A stretch of 64,000 bases of DNA from Chitinophaga sp. SYP-B3965 (GTDB lineage: Bacteria; Bacteroidota; Bacteroidia; Chitinophagales; Chitinophagaceae). Made by a program: the position numbers and the translations under genes. The first letter of the stretch is position 1. Each line of letters opens with the position of its first letter. The DNA lies in the NCBI RefSeq assembly GCF_009647655.1, contig NZ_WJFD01000004.1, positions 372,001-436,000 on the forward strand. Direction: 5' to 3'. Under the pieces are notes generated by a model. The model made no database searches, was not told the origin of the DNA, and worked only from the letters and a program-made list of their open reading frames with translations. Shown here one piece after another: positions 53,141-62,237 of this stretch.

Positions 53141-54301
53141 ATGGACCAAAAAACATTTTCCGCATTATTGGAAAGGTTCCTCAGTGAGGACCTCAGCCGG
53201 GAGGAGGTTTCCCGGTTACTGGATTCCCTCCAGGACGACGCTATGCGGCAACAATGGGAAGAAGCCCTCACTGCCTTACTGGAGAATAAAACTGTTCACG
53301 GTCTTTCTGATCCGGCCCGCATGCAGGTTATCCGCGAATCCATTGTAGCGGGTACAAAAACACCGCGTTTCCAGCTACTTAAAAAATTATTGCCATATGC
53401 TGCAGCTGCGGCACTGATTGCTTTTGCTGTAATATTCCTGTTCCAACCTTCCCCGCCTGCTTTAAAGCAGGTTGTGAAAGAGAATAAACTGCACCAGGTG
53501 GTGCCGGGTGGTAACAAAGCTGTGCTCACTTTGGCGGATGGTACACAGATCACGCTGGACAGTACAGGGAATGGGGCTATTGCCAGTCAGGGAAATGTGC
53601 AGGTGATAAAACTGGATAGCGGACAGTTGGCTTATAACGCGGCAAAGGGTGGTAAAGGGAATGAGATGAGTTATAATACGCTTGTTACGCCAAGGGGCGG
53701 GCAGTTCCGGATCATTCTTCCGGACGGTTCTAAAGTGTGGCTGAATGCAGCTTCCTCTCTGCATTTCCCTACTGCATTTAATGGCAAGGAAAGAGAAGTG
53801 CAGCTGATAGGAGAGGCTTATTTTGAAGTGGCAAAGAACCCGCAAATGCCATTTAAAGTAAAAGTGAATGAAATGGCGGTGCAGGTATTGGGTACTCATT
53901 TTAATGTGATGGCTTATCCGGATGAAGCGAACATCAAAACCACCTTGCTGGAAGGTGCTGTGAAGATACAGCATGGGGCAAAGGCGGTGCAACTGAAACC
54001 TGGCCAGCAGGCACAACTGAACACCGCAGGGAATATATCTGTTAATGAGGGGGTGGATATGGAAGAAGTGGTAGCCTGGAAGAACGGGTACTTTCATTTC
54101 AACCATGAATCGCTGGAAGGTATGATGCGCCAGATAGGCCGCTGGTATGATGCAGAGATAACGTATGAAGGTAATATCTCTGACCGTGAATTTGGTGGTA
54201 AGATAGAAAGGGGAAGCGACATTACAGAAGTGCTGAAGATACTTGAACTGAGTAAAGTGCATTTCAGGATCGAAGGTAAAAAGATCATAGTAACACCATA
54301 A
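53141..54301 (+). CDS. FecR-type anti-sigma factor
   Basis: Protein of 386 residues from the ATG at 53141; longer frames that run into the sigma gene are not supported. N-terminal sigma-binding segment (LLERFLSEDLSREEVSRLLD), membrane segment at about 84-102, FecR domain (LADGTQITLDSTGNGAI; LPDGSKVWLNAASSLHFP; GEAYFEVAKNPQMPF; VLGTHFNVMAYPDE; LLEGAVKIQ) and DUF4974 end (FNHESLEGMMRQIGRWYDAE). It is close in design to the FecR at 8818-9981, which suggests these two loci are paralogues. Confidence 0.92.
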   Translation: MDQKTFSALLERFLSEDLSREEVSRLLDSLQDDAMRQQWEEALTALLENKTVHGLSDPARMQVIRESIVAGTKTPRFQLLKKLLPYAAAAALIAFAVIFLFQPSPPALKQVVKENKLHQVVPGGNKAVLTLADGTQITLDSTGNGAIASQGNVQVIKLDSGQLAYNAAKGGKGNEMSYNTLVTPRGGQFRIILPDGSKVWLNAASSLHFPTAFNGKEREVQLIGEAYFEVAKNPQMPFKVKVNEMAVQVLGTHFNVMAYPDEANIKTTLLEGAVKIQHGAKAVQLKPGQQAQLNTAGNISVNEGVDMEEVVAWKNGYFHFNHESLEGMMRQIGRWYDAEITYEGNISDREFGGKIERGSDITEVLKILELSKVHFRIEGKKIIVTP

Positions 54302-54375
54302 TATATATAGTTCCTTTTATTCCTTTTTTGAAAAAACAGACGTTATGAAAAAACACTGATAACACTTTTGCCCGT

Positions 54376-54411
54376 AAAAAAAGCCGGACCCGAATTGCAG
54401 TCGGACCCGGC
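54376..54411 (-). terminator. Antisense-oriented hairpin in the FecR-SusC leader
   Basis: GCCGG (54383-54387) with CCGGC (54407-54411), and CCGA with TCGG inside, around a loop ATTGCAG. Seven A precede it on the + strand (54376-54382), so the - strand shows a stem followed by T7, a good intrinsic terminator opposite in direction to the operon. Same arms and TTGCA loop core as the element at 10032-10070. Confidence 0.6.
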
Positions 54412-54497
54412 ACGATCGTAAGGGCAAACCAAATGTTTCCATGGTACATCCACGTTCCTGGCTATAAGCCGGGTGGGATTTTATTACCCTAACAAAC

Positions 54498-54505
54498 CAA
54501 AATTA
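54498..54505 (-). promoter_or_regulatory. Candidate antisense promoter -7 element at the SusC start
   Basis: CAAAATTA on the + strand is TAATTTTG on the - strand, an exact TAnnTTTG match that overlaps the first base of the SusC ATG. A transcript from here running left to the hairpin at 54376 would be about 115 nt. No -33 TTG is visible, so this is uncertain. Confidence 0.35.
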
Positions 54506-57500
54506 TGCATTTTAGTTCTATTCGTACGCGGTATTTTAAACGGCGACTGATTGCCAAAACACTGCTTGTTATGAAGTTCTCCGCAATTATTATTTTGTTC
54601 GCATGCATGCAGGTCAGCGCAAAGGGCTACGCCCAAAGTGTGACCCTTTCAGAGAAAAACGTATCCATGGAGAAATTGTTCCGCTATATAGAGAAGCAGA
54701 CGGGATACGTATTTTTCTTTGACCATAAATTAATAGACAAGGCTGCCGCCATTTCGGTGGATTTCAAACGAACGCCACTGGAAAAAGCCTTAGAGCTGGC
54801 GTTGAAAGACCAGCCACTTTCTTATTCCATTATCGGGAAAAATATAGTGATCAAAGCAAAGGAGGCTTTTTCTCCTTATTCACCTGTGAAAGTATTAGCA
54901 CAGGATACGATGCTGAATATAAATGGCAGGGTAACGGACGAAGCCGGCAATGCTTTGCCTGGTGCATCTGTTGTAGTAAAAGGTACCACAACGGGTACTG
55001 CTACGGATGCCAATGGTTTCTTTAAACTGAGGGTGGCCCGCAGTACTATGATCTACGTCTCCTACATTGGATACAAAAGCCAGGAAATGCAGGTAACCAG
55101 TGAGCAGCCTATGAGTTTAAAACTGGCAGAGCAGGTGAGCAGTACAGATGAAATAGTGGTGGTGGGTTACGGTACTGTAAAGAAGAGTGATCTCACGGGT
55201 TCTTTATCCCAGGTGAAATCCAAAGACATTACTGCCTATCCTTCCACGAATGTGATGCAGGCACTGAATGGCAGAGCTGCAGGTGTGCGTGTGATGCAGA
55301 ATGGCGGTTCTCCCGGAGGTGGTGTGAGTGTACGTATCAGGGGAGCCAACTCTATCCTGGGTGGTAATGAACCTTTGTATGTGATTGATGGTTTCCCTTA
55401 TCCGGGTAATCCTACTTTCCTGCAGAACTCGGATATCGCTTCTATGGAAATATTGAAGGATGCTTCTTCTACTGCCATCTATGGTTCCAGGGGTGCAAAT
55501 GGTGTTGTGATGATCACTACCAAAAGTGGCAGAAGAAAGGACGCTACTTCTGTGGATTTTGAAGCAGGTTATACTTTGCAGACTGTTTCTAAAAAGATGC
55601 CGTTGATGAATGCGCAGCAGTATGCTATGTTGTATAACGAGCAGGCTAAGAATGACGGGCTCGCTGCTTATTTTTCACAGACACAGATAGATAGCCTGGG
55701 CCAGAATGCAGGTACAGACTGGCAGGACCTTGTGCTGCGTACAGCGCCGATCTACAATGCAAGTGTTACCGTAAACGGCGGAACGGAAAAAACAAAATTC
55801 TCCCTTTCCGGCGGCGCTTATCTGCAGGACGGTATTGTAAAAGCCAGTGATTATAAACGTTATAATATCCGCGGTAATATTGAGCATGATATCAGCAAGG
55901 TATTCAGTGTTTCCTTTAATACGATCCTTACAAGATTGAACAGTGCCCGTCAGAACTCCAGCCTGGGAAACAGGGGGAGTGATCTTATTGCCGCCATGCT
56001 GATGGCACCTCCATCTCTTACACCTTATTTACCCAACGGTTCTTACCGGAGATTGAATACGGCTTATCCTTTTATCTCTAATGTGATCATTAATCCCCTG
56101 GTACCTATTGATAAACAGACTGATCTTATTAAAGGAGACAGGGTGTTCACGAATGCGGCGATTACGATCAAACCATTAAAAGGCCTTACGATCAAGATCT
56201 CTGGTGGTATCGATAACCTGAATGACAGGGTGGACAAATATTCTGCCATTGAACCTACCACTAACTCTGTAGGTACTGCTACTGTTGAAACTACACAACA
56301 GACAGGTTTGCTGAATGAGAACGTGGTTACTTACCAACGGGATTTTAATAAACATTCCTTTACTATCATGGGTGCCTTTACTTACCAGGATGGTACCACC
56401 ACAACCCTTAATGGTTCTGGTACCGGCTTCCTGAGTGACGTAACGGGAACCGGCAACCTCGGCAGTGCAGCCACACCCGGTATTCCAGGCAGCGGATATA
56501 GTAAAGGGGTATTACTTTCCTATCTCAGCAGGCTCAATTATTCTTTTAATGATAAATATCTTTTTACTGCCAGTATCCGCCGGGATGGATCTTCGAGGTA
56601 TTCAAAAGATAACCAGTGGGCGAATTTTCCATCTGCCGCACTGGCATGGAAAGCTTCAAATGAAGATTTCCTGAAGCAGTCCCGTGTAATATCAGATCTT
56701 AAAGTAAGGGCCAGTTACGGGCTTTCCGGAAGTACGGCTATTTCTCCCTATTCCACACTCAACCAACTGGGTACCAGCAATACCATTTTCGGGGATGCAT
56801 TATACGTTGCATTTGCGCCAGGCACCACATTGCCCGGGGACCTAAAGTGGGAACTTACCAGGCAAACGGACTTTGGTGCAGACATCGGTTTCTTAAATAA
56901 CAAGCTGCGTTTTACGTTGGACTATTACTACAAAAAAACGTTTAACCTGCTGAATACGGTGAGGCTGCCGGCGTCTACTGGTTATAATACCACACTTCAG
57001 AATGTAGGTGAAATAGAAAACAAGGGTTTTGAGTTTGGATTGGAAGCGGAGATCCTGCAACAAAGGGAAGTGAACTGGAGCATGAATGCGAACATTGCCT
57101 TTAACCGCAATAAAGTGCTGAAGCTCTATGATGGTCAGGATATACCTGGTGTCGCATTTTATACCGGCTCTATTAATGATTATGTGAACCTTCTCCGGGA
57201 AGGCCAGCCATTGGGCGTTTTCTATGGATATAGAGAAACAGGTTATACGGCTACCGGTAACCTGCAATATGAGGACATTTCCAAAGATGGCGCCATCAGT
57301 GCTGCTGATAAAACTTTTATTGGTGACCCCAATCCTGATTTCATTTATGGTCTGAATTCCGTAACCAGCTGGAAGGGGCTTGAACTCACCATATTTATCC
57401 AGGGTTCTCAGGGCAATGACATCTTTAACCTGAATAAGGCTGCGTCGCTCGATCTGGGTATGGGGCTTAACCTGCCAAGAGAAGTGTATGAAAGCCACTG

Positions 57501-57831
57501 GACGCCGGAAAATCCCAACGCGAAATATCCGAAGATCACGAGAACACTTGCGGCGAATCTGTCCACAAGATTTGTAGAAGATGGTTCCTATCTCCGCTTT
57601 AAGAATATACAGATCGCCTATAACCTGCCTGCTCAGAAGCTGGGTTGGAAATGGATTAAATCTGCACAGGTATATGCCAGCGGCCAGAACCTGATCACCA
57701 TTACAAAATATTCCTGGTATGATCCGGAGGTGAATGTTTATGGCGGTGCTAACTCCTTCACCCAGGGTATAGATTACTCCATTTATCCGACCAGCAAGTC
57801 TGTTACTTTCGGTATCAGGTGTGGATTCTAA
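54505..57831 (+). CDS. SusC/RagA-type TonB-dependent receptor with STN domain
   Basis: Outer-membrane transporter and signal transducer of 1108 residues. Long N-terminal leader with a signal peptide (VMKFSAIIILFACMQVSAKG), STN domain (AQSVTLSEKNVSMEKLFRYI ... YSIIGKNIVIKAKE), carboxypeptidase-regulatory-like domain (ALPGASVVVKGTTTGTATDA), plug (EIVVVGYGTVKKSDLTG; VMQALNGRAAGVRVM; EPLYVIDGFPY; EILKDASSTAIYGSRGANG) and a barrel ending VTFGIRCGF. The STN domain couples to the FecR encoded 203 bases upstream. SusD follows after 27 bases. Ligand unknown. Confidence 0.94.
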   Translation: MHFSSIRTRYFKRRLIAKTLLVMKFSAIIILFACMQVSAKGYAQSVTLSEKNVSMEKLFRYIEKQTGYVFFFDHKLIDKAAAISVDFKRTPLEKALELALKDQPLSYSIIGKNIVIKAKEAFSPYSPVKVLAQDTMLNINGRVTDEAGNALPGASVVVKGTTTGTATDANGFFKLRVARSTMIYVSYIGYKSQEMQVTSEQPMSLKLAEQVSSTDEIVVVGYGTVKKSDLTGSLSQVKSKDITAYPSTNVMQALNGRAAGVRVMQNGGSPGGGVSVRIRGANSILGGNEPLYVIDGFPYPGNPTFLQNSDIASMEILKDASSTAIYGSRGANGVVMITTKSGRRKDATSVDFEAGYTLQTVSKKMPLMNAQQYAMLYNEQAKNDGLAAYFSQTQIDSLGQNAGTDWQDLVLRTAPIYNASVTVNGGTEKTKFSLSGGAYLQDGIVKASDYKRYNIRGNIEHDISKVFSVSFNTILTRLNSARQNSSLGNRGSDLIAAMLMAPPSLTPYLPNGSYRRLNTAYPFISNVIINPLVPIDKQTDLIKGDRVFTNAAITIKPLKGLTIKISGGIDNLNDRVDKYSAIEPTTNSVGTATVETTQQTGLLNENVVTYQRDFNKHSFTIMGAFTYQDGTTTTLNGSGTGFLSDVTGTGNLGSAATPGIPGSGYSKGVLLSYLSRLNYSFNDKYLFTASIRRDGSSRYSKDNQWANFPSAALAWKASNEDFLKQSRVISDLKVRASYGLSGSTAISPYSTLNQLGTSNTIFGDALYVAFAPGTTLPGDLKWELTRQTDFGADIGFLNNKLRFTLDYYYKKTFNLLNTVRLPASTGYNTTLQNVGEIENKGFEFGLEAEILQQREVNWSMNANIAFNRNKVLKLYDGQDIPGVAFYTGSINDYVNLLREGQPLGVFYGYRETGYTATGNLQYEDISKDGAISAADKTFIGDPNPDFIYGLNSVTSWKGLELTIFIQGSQGNDIFNLNKAASLDLGMGLNLPREVYESHWTPENPNAKYPKITRTLAANLSTRFVEDGSYLRFKNIQIAYNLPAQKLGWKWIKSAQVYASGQNLITITKYSWYDPEVNVYGGANSFTQGIDYSIYPTSKSVTFGIRCGF

Positions 57832-57858
57832 TCTATTTTCATACACTAATCATTATTT

Positions 57859-59307
57859 ATGAAACATTCTCTTCTTCTCATATTTACCGCTTTGCTAATG
57901 GCTTCCTGTTCCAAGTTGCTGGAGGAAAAACCAAAATCCATTGCAGCGGAAGTTTTCTATAATACGCCTGCTGAAGTAGAAGCAGGGCTCAATGCCATTT
58001 ATACACCCATCAGGGGCAGTGGTAATTTTGGCGCTTTGTATGAATGCCAGCAGGAAATTTATGCTGAATACCTGTACGGCCGGGGCAGCCATGCACCACT
58101 GAATGATTATACCGGGCTGGATCAGGGAAACGTTCCCCGGATTGAAGGTATGTGGAGTACGTTTTATCAGTCTATCCGTAATGCCAACATCGTGATAGAA
58201 AGAGCACCGCTCGGTAAAGGGCTTCAACCGGCAGATGTACAGAAGTATCTGGCAGAAGCGCGTTTCTTACGAGGCCTTTGCTATTTCTACCTGGTACGCA
58301 ACTGGGCCGGTGTGCCTTTGCGTACAGAGCATAATACAGACTCCCTCGATCTGCCCAGGGCTACACAGGATGAAGTGTACGATTTCATTTTAGCAGACCT
58401 GGAATGGGCAGAGCAAAACCTGACGGATGCTCCACGCCTTATTGGTGCACCCAACAAATTGGCAGCGAAGGCTGTGCTTACAGATGTTTACATGAACCTG
58501 CATCAGTATGACAAGGCCAGGGACAAAGCATTGGAAATAATAACATCTAACAAATACTCTCTTGTAAACGTGGCTGTTGTGGCTGATTTTGACAAGATAT
58601 TCGGACCTGAAGCAAATGGTACTACAGAAGAGATCTTCTATCTCAAGTATTCCCGTAATCCTTCTGGTCAGGGATTTTCTTATCCTCAATACTGCCATTA
58701 TCCCAATTCAGGTTATTATCCTCCCGGTGGTTTTTATACTTTTTACAGTGATTCAGAGCTGAATAGTTTTGTGAAGAACTGGGATAAGAATGACCTGCGT
58801 TATTCCTTTAACTGGTATACACAAACCTTCGGTCTGGGAGCCACTACCATACTGCTTAAAAAGTTCAGTGATAAAGGAGCGGTAACAGCGGGAGGCAATG
58901 ACTATCCCATGTACCGTTATGCAGACATCCTGCTATTTTATGCAGAAGCAGTAGCACAGGCAGGCGGCGCACCAACTGCAGACGCCATGGAAAAACTAAA
59001 CATGGTACATCGGAGAGCATATGGTAAAGTAGCTACTGTAGCTGATCCTGTTGGGGATTTTAAACTGGCAAATTATGCCGGCAAACAACCTTTCATTGAC
59101 CTGGTAGTAAAAGAAAGAGGATATGAAAACTGCGGAGAGGCTAAACGCTGGCTGGACCTTAAACGCCTTGGCATTGCCCAGCAAACCATCCTGGCTGTAA
59201 AAGGTAAAACGATGACGGTGCGCCATTTACTCTGGCCAATTCCACTGCCTGAAACCAATTACAACAAAGCGATAGATCCGGTGAAGGATCAGAATCCCGG
59301 ATACTAA
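57859..59307 (+). CDS. SusD/RagB family substrate-binding lipoprotein
   Basis: Lipoprotein of 482 residues, Cys17 in LLMASC. N-terminal KLLEEKPKSIAAEVFYNTPAEVEAGLNAIY, middle RNANIVIERAP and YLAEARFLRGLCYFYLVRNWAGVPL (TPR helices), and C-terminal KERGYENCGEAKRWLDLKRLG before RHLLWPIPLPETNYNKAIDP complete the SusD pattern. It pairs with the upstream SusC and probably caps its ligand channel. The next gene, an FAD oxidoreductase, starts 12 bases later. Confidence 0.93.
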   Translation: MKHSLLLIFTALLMASCSKLLEEKPKSIAAEVFYNTPAEVEAGLNAIYTPIRGSGNFGALYECQQEIYAEYLYGRGSHAPLNDYTGLDQGNVPRIEGMWSTFYQSIRNANIVIERAPLGKGLQPADVQKYLAEARFLRGLCYFYLVRNWAGVPLRTEHNTDSLDLPRATQDEVYDFILADLEWAEQNLTDAPRLIGAPNKLAAKAVLTDVYMNLHQYDKARDKALEIITSNKYSLVNVAVVADFDKIFGPEANGTTEEIFYLKYSRNPSGQGFSYPQYCHYPNSGYYPPGGFYTFYSDSELNSFVKNWDKNDLRYSFNWYTQTFGLGATTILLKKFSDKGAVTAGGNDYPMYRYADILLFYAEAVAQAGGAPTADAMEKLNMVHRRAYGKVATVADPVGDFKLANYAGKQPFIDLVVKERGYENCGEAKRWLDLKRLGIAQQTILAVKGKTMTVRHLLWPIPLPETNYNKAIDPVKDQNPGY

Positions 59308-59319
59308 AAAAACAAAACG

Positions 59320-61308
59320 ATGATGAACTTAAGGATAAAATTATTGCTTTGCCTGCTGATACTGACCAGTAGCCTGATGGCACAGGCAGTACGGCAGGTG
59401 GATATATGTGTGTACGGTGGATCCTCTGCAGGAGTAATAGCTGCTTATACAGCTAAGAAAATGAATAAATCCGTATTGATCATTGAGCCCGGCAAAAGGC
59501 TGGGAGGGCTTACTTCCGGCGGATTAGGATATACGGATATCGGGAACAAATATGCCATTACAGGTATTTCCCGTGATTATTACCGCCGCATTGGCAAACA
59601 CTATGGTAAGTTTGAACAGTGGATATTTGAACCCAGCGTAGCAGAACAAACTTTTCATCAGTATGTGAAGGAAGCGAACCTGGATATACTTTACCAGCAT
59701 CGTATCATCAGCGCAAAAAAAGAGAACGGCAGTGTAACGGAAATACAACTGGAATCTTCTGCCGGTGGTGCCACTAAAGTGATCCGCGCTAAGATGTTCA
59801 TTGACTGTTCCTATGAAGGGGATCTGCTGGCAAAAGCAGGAGTTTCCTATACTGTAGGACGTGAAGCGAATGCACAATACGGTGAAACGTATAACGGTGT
59901 ACAGTTACTCAATAAACATCAATTCCCTGACGGCGTAGACCCTTATAAAATACCCGGCAAACCTGAAAGCGGCCTCGTGTGGGGGATCAGTGCAGAACCG
60001 TTAGCAGAAAAAGGTGCGGGCGACAAAAAGGTACAGGCTTACAACTTCAGGATCTGCCTCTCCAATCAGCCGGATAATATGGTGCCCATCACACAACCGG
60101 AAGGATATGATCCAACGCGTTATGAGTTGCTCATCCGCTTAATTGCAAAACATACGCCGGGTGATCTGAATGGTTTCCTGAAATTCGACAGGATGCCCAA
60201 TAACAAAACGGATATTAATAATAACAACGCTTTTTCTACAGACATGATAGGGATGAATTATAACTATCCTGAAGCAGATTATGCTACCCGTGAAAAGATC
60301 ACGAAAGAGCATGAGCTGTACAATAAAGGACTGTTATATTTTATCGGTCATGATCCGCGCATGCCGGAGCACCTGCGTAAACAAATGTTGCAATGGGGTT
60401 ATCCGAAAGATGAATACAAGGAGTTTGGCAACTGGTCTCCACAGATGTATGTGAGAGAAGCAAGAAGGATGGTAGGCGCTTATGTAATGACGCAGGCCAA
60501 TTGTGAAGGAAAAGAAGTGGTGAAGGATAAAGTAGGCATGGCTGCTTATACGATGGATTCTCACAACTGCCAGCGCATTGTGGTGAATGGTATGGTGAAG
60601 AATGAAGGAGATGTGCAGATGGGCGGATTTGGCCCTTATCCGATTGCTTACCGTTCTATTATTCCTAAAGCAGAAGACTGTAAGAATATGCTGGTGCCGG
60701 TTTGTTTATCTGCCACGCATATCGCTTATGGTTCTATCCGTATGGAACCTGTATTTATGGTACTGGGGCAATCGGCTGCTGTTGCTGCCTGTATGGCCAT
60801 CGACAATAAACAGGCTGTGCAGGATGTGGATGTGGAAAAGCTGCAGGAAGTGCTGCGTTTGAAACCACTGGGCACGAATGCTACGGCCGAGATCCTCGTG
60901 GATAATGACGATGCCGCACATGTAGAAGTGAAAGGTGATTGGAGAAGAGAAACGAAAGGTGCATACGGCCCCTCTGTATATATTGCAGAAAGCGGTGCTA
61001 AAAGTATACGTTTTAAACCGGAAGTAATACGTGATGGTACATACAAGATCTATACCTATGTACCTAAACAACCGGGGTTGTCTGCAACAACAAAGATCAA
61101 TATTTCTGCAGATGGCAAAACGGTAAAACAAGTTTCATATACCGCAGCATCTGTGCGCGTGGAAGGACAAACCTCAGGGGAGTGGGTAGACCTTGGCACT
61201 GTAAAACTGAAAAAGGGTAGCCAGGCTTATGTGGAAATTACGAGTGAGGGAGCAGATGGAGTAGTAGTGGCAGACGCGGTATTATTTATTCCTTTGGATC
61301 AAATATAA
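59320..61308 (+). CDS. Exported FAD-dependent oxidoreductase with C-terminal golvesin-like domain
   Basis: Protein of 662 residues with signal peptide (LLILTSSLMAQA). FAD-binding domain of the FAD_oxidored family: VDICVYGGSSAGVIAAYTAK, GKRLGGLTSGGLGYTDIGN, MFIDCSYEGDLLAKAGVSYT; later PYPIAYRSIIP and VPVCLSATHIAYGSIRMEPV, FMVLGQSAAVAACMA. From about residue 530 a golvesin/xanthan-lyase-type beta domain follows (GPSVYIAESGAKSIRFKPEV; GEWVDLGTVKLKKGSQAYVE). It is the only enzyme in this SusC/D operon and so probably acts on, or exposes, the imported ligand. A terminator follows. Confidence 0.9.
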   Translation: MMNLRIKLLLCLLILTSSLMAQAVRQVDICVYGGSSAGVIAAYTAKKMNKSVLIIEPGKRLGGLTSGGLGYTDIGNKYAITGISRDYYRRIGKHYGKFEQWIFEPSVAEQTFHQYVKEANLDILYQHRIISAKKENGSVTEIQLESSAGGATKVIRAKMFIDCSYEGDLLAKAGVSYTVGREANAQYGETYNGVQLLNKHQFPDGVDPYKIPGKPESGLVWGISAEPLAEKGAGDKKVQAYNFRICLSNQPDNMVPITQPEGYDPTRYELLIRLIAKHTPGDLNGFLKFDRMPNNKTDINNNNAFSTDMIGMNYNYPEADYATREKITKEHELYNKGLLYFIGHDPRMPEHLRKQMLQWGYPKDEYKEFGNWSPQMYVREARRMVGAYVMTQANCEGKEVVKDKVGMAAYTMDSHNCQRIVVNGMVKNEGDVQMGGFGPYPIAYRSIIPKAEDCKNMLVPVCLSATHIAYGSIRMEPVFMVLGQSAAVAACMAIDNKQAVQDVDVEKLQEVLRLKPLGTNATAEILVDNDDAAHVEVKGDWRRETKGAYGPSVYIAESGAKSIRFKPEVIRDGTYKIYTYVPKQPGLSATTKINISADGKTVKQVSYTAASVRVEGQTSGEWVDLGTVKLKKGSQAYVEITSEGADGVVVADAVLFIPLDQI

Positions 61309-61329
61309 ATCTGTAACTGTTTGCAAATG

Positions 61330-61366
61330 GCCGGGTGGATGTTTATCCGCCCGGCTTTTCATTTTT
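61330..61366. terminator. Terminator at the convergent junction
   Basis: GCCGGGTGGAT (61330-61340) pairs with ATCCGCCCGGC (61345-61355, one T-G pair) around a GTTT loop, followed by TTTTCATTTTTT. The stop codon of the convergent EamA gene (61343-61345) lies inside the loop and right arm. Confidence 0.85.
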
Positions 61367-62236
61367 TGCGGGTTTGCTGCTTAGCCAGATACCGGCCAGC
61401 ACCAATACACCGCCAGCCAGTTGCAGGGAGGTAAAAGTATCTTTCAGAAAAATAAAAGCAATTACAGCACCTATCACAGGAATTAAATTGAGGAAGTTAC
61501 CTACCTGCGCTGCGGGTAAACTTTCCAATGCCCTGTTGTAAAGAAAGTAAGCAAGGGCGGAAGAAAATACGCCAAGATATACCATGCCTGCCCAGGCTTT
61601 TCCTGATATGACCGGTATTCCTGTATAGGCTACTTCTATCAATGCAATTGGTATGGACAGCAAAGTGCCGATAAAGATGCTAACGGTTGTAACCAATGTT
61701 GTATCGATGTTTTTCAGACTTCTGGACAAGAGGGTGTAAGTACACCACAAACAAACAGCCCCGATCATTAGTGCGCTGCCCAGCAATGCGTTGGAGGACT
61801 TCTGCGCATTGCCCACAAAAGCAACAAGTATAACGCCTGTCACAGAAAGCAGAATGCCTGCCATGATCCTTTTATTCAGCCGTTCTTTCAGGATAAGCGC
61901 CGCGAATATGGCAATGCCTACAGGTACCAGTCCCTCTATCAGTGCACCGGTGGATGCAGCAATATATCTCATGCCTGTATTGAAGAACAAGTAATATGCC
62001 GCAGTGCCTACCAAACCCATTAATGCCAGTTTCAGATAAGGCAGGGGCTCTTGTACCTTTTTCCTTTTTGCTAAATAGAAAGGCAGGAGCACAAGACAGG
62101 CAATTATATTACGCAGCGTGGAAGAAAGCAGCGGAGGCATTTCTGTTACCACTATTTTGGTAACGGTGAAGGAGCAGCCCCATATCAGCATAACAAAAAC
62201 AATGGTGATGATTCCTTTTACGCGGGTTCTATCCAT
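61343..62236 (-). CDS. EamA/DMT family transporter
   Basis: Inner-membrane protein of 297 residues with ten predicted membrane segments in two EamA repeats: repeat 1 from IVFVMLIWGCSFTVTKIVV to about 140, repeat 2 from ALLGSALMIGAVCLWCTYTL to LAGGVLVLAGIWLS. Typical motifs ALIEGLVPVGIAIFAALIL and VYLGVFSSALAYFLYNRALE, then FLNLIPVIGAVIAFIFLKD. Exports or imports small metabolites; substrate unknown. The J-domain gene lies directly upstream with a one-base gap. Confidence 0.9.
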   Translation of the reverse strand: MDRTRVKGIITIVFVMLIWGCSFTVTKIVVTEMPPLLSSTLRNIIACLVLLPFYLAKRKKVQEPLPYLKLALMGLVGTAAYYLFFNTGMRYIAASTGALIEGLVPVGIAIFAALILKERLNKRIMAGILLSVTGVILVAFVGNAQKSSNALLGSALMIGAVCLWCTYTLLSRSLKNIDTTLVTTVSIFIGTLLSIPIALIEVAYTGIPVISGKAWAGMVYLGVFSSALAYFLYNRALESLPAAQVGNFLNLIPVIGAVIAFIFLKDTFTSLQLAGGVLVLAGIWLSSKPAKNEKPGG

Positions 62237-62237
62237 A

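Noticed and set aside
53462..54262. Reverse-strand frame of 266 codons opposite FecR
   Set aside because: Shadow of the FecR gene; rich in His, Phe and Cys with no domain pattern.
56893..57846. Long reverse-strand reading frame (317 codons) opposite SusC
   Set aside because: Lies entirely antisense to a clear SusC gene, has no family motif, and its composition is that of a shadow frame.
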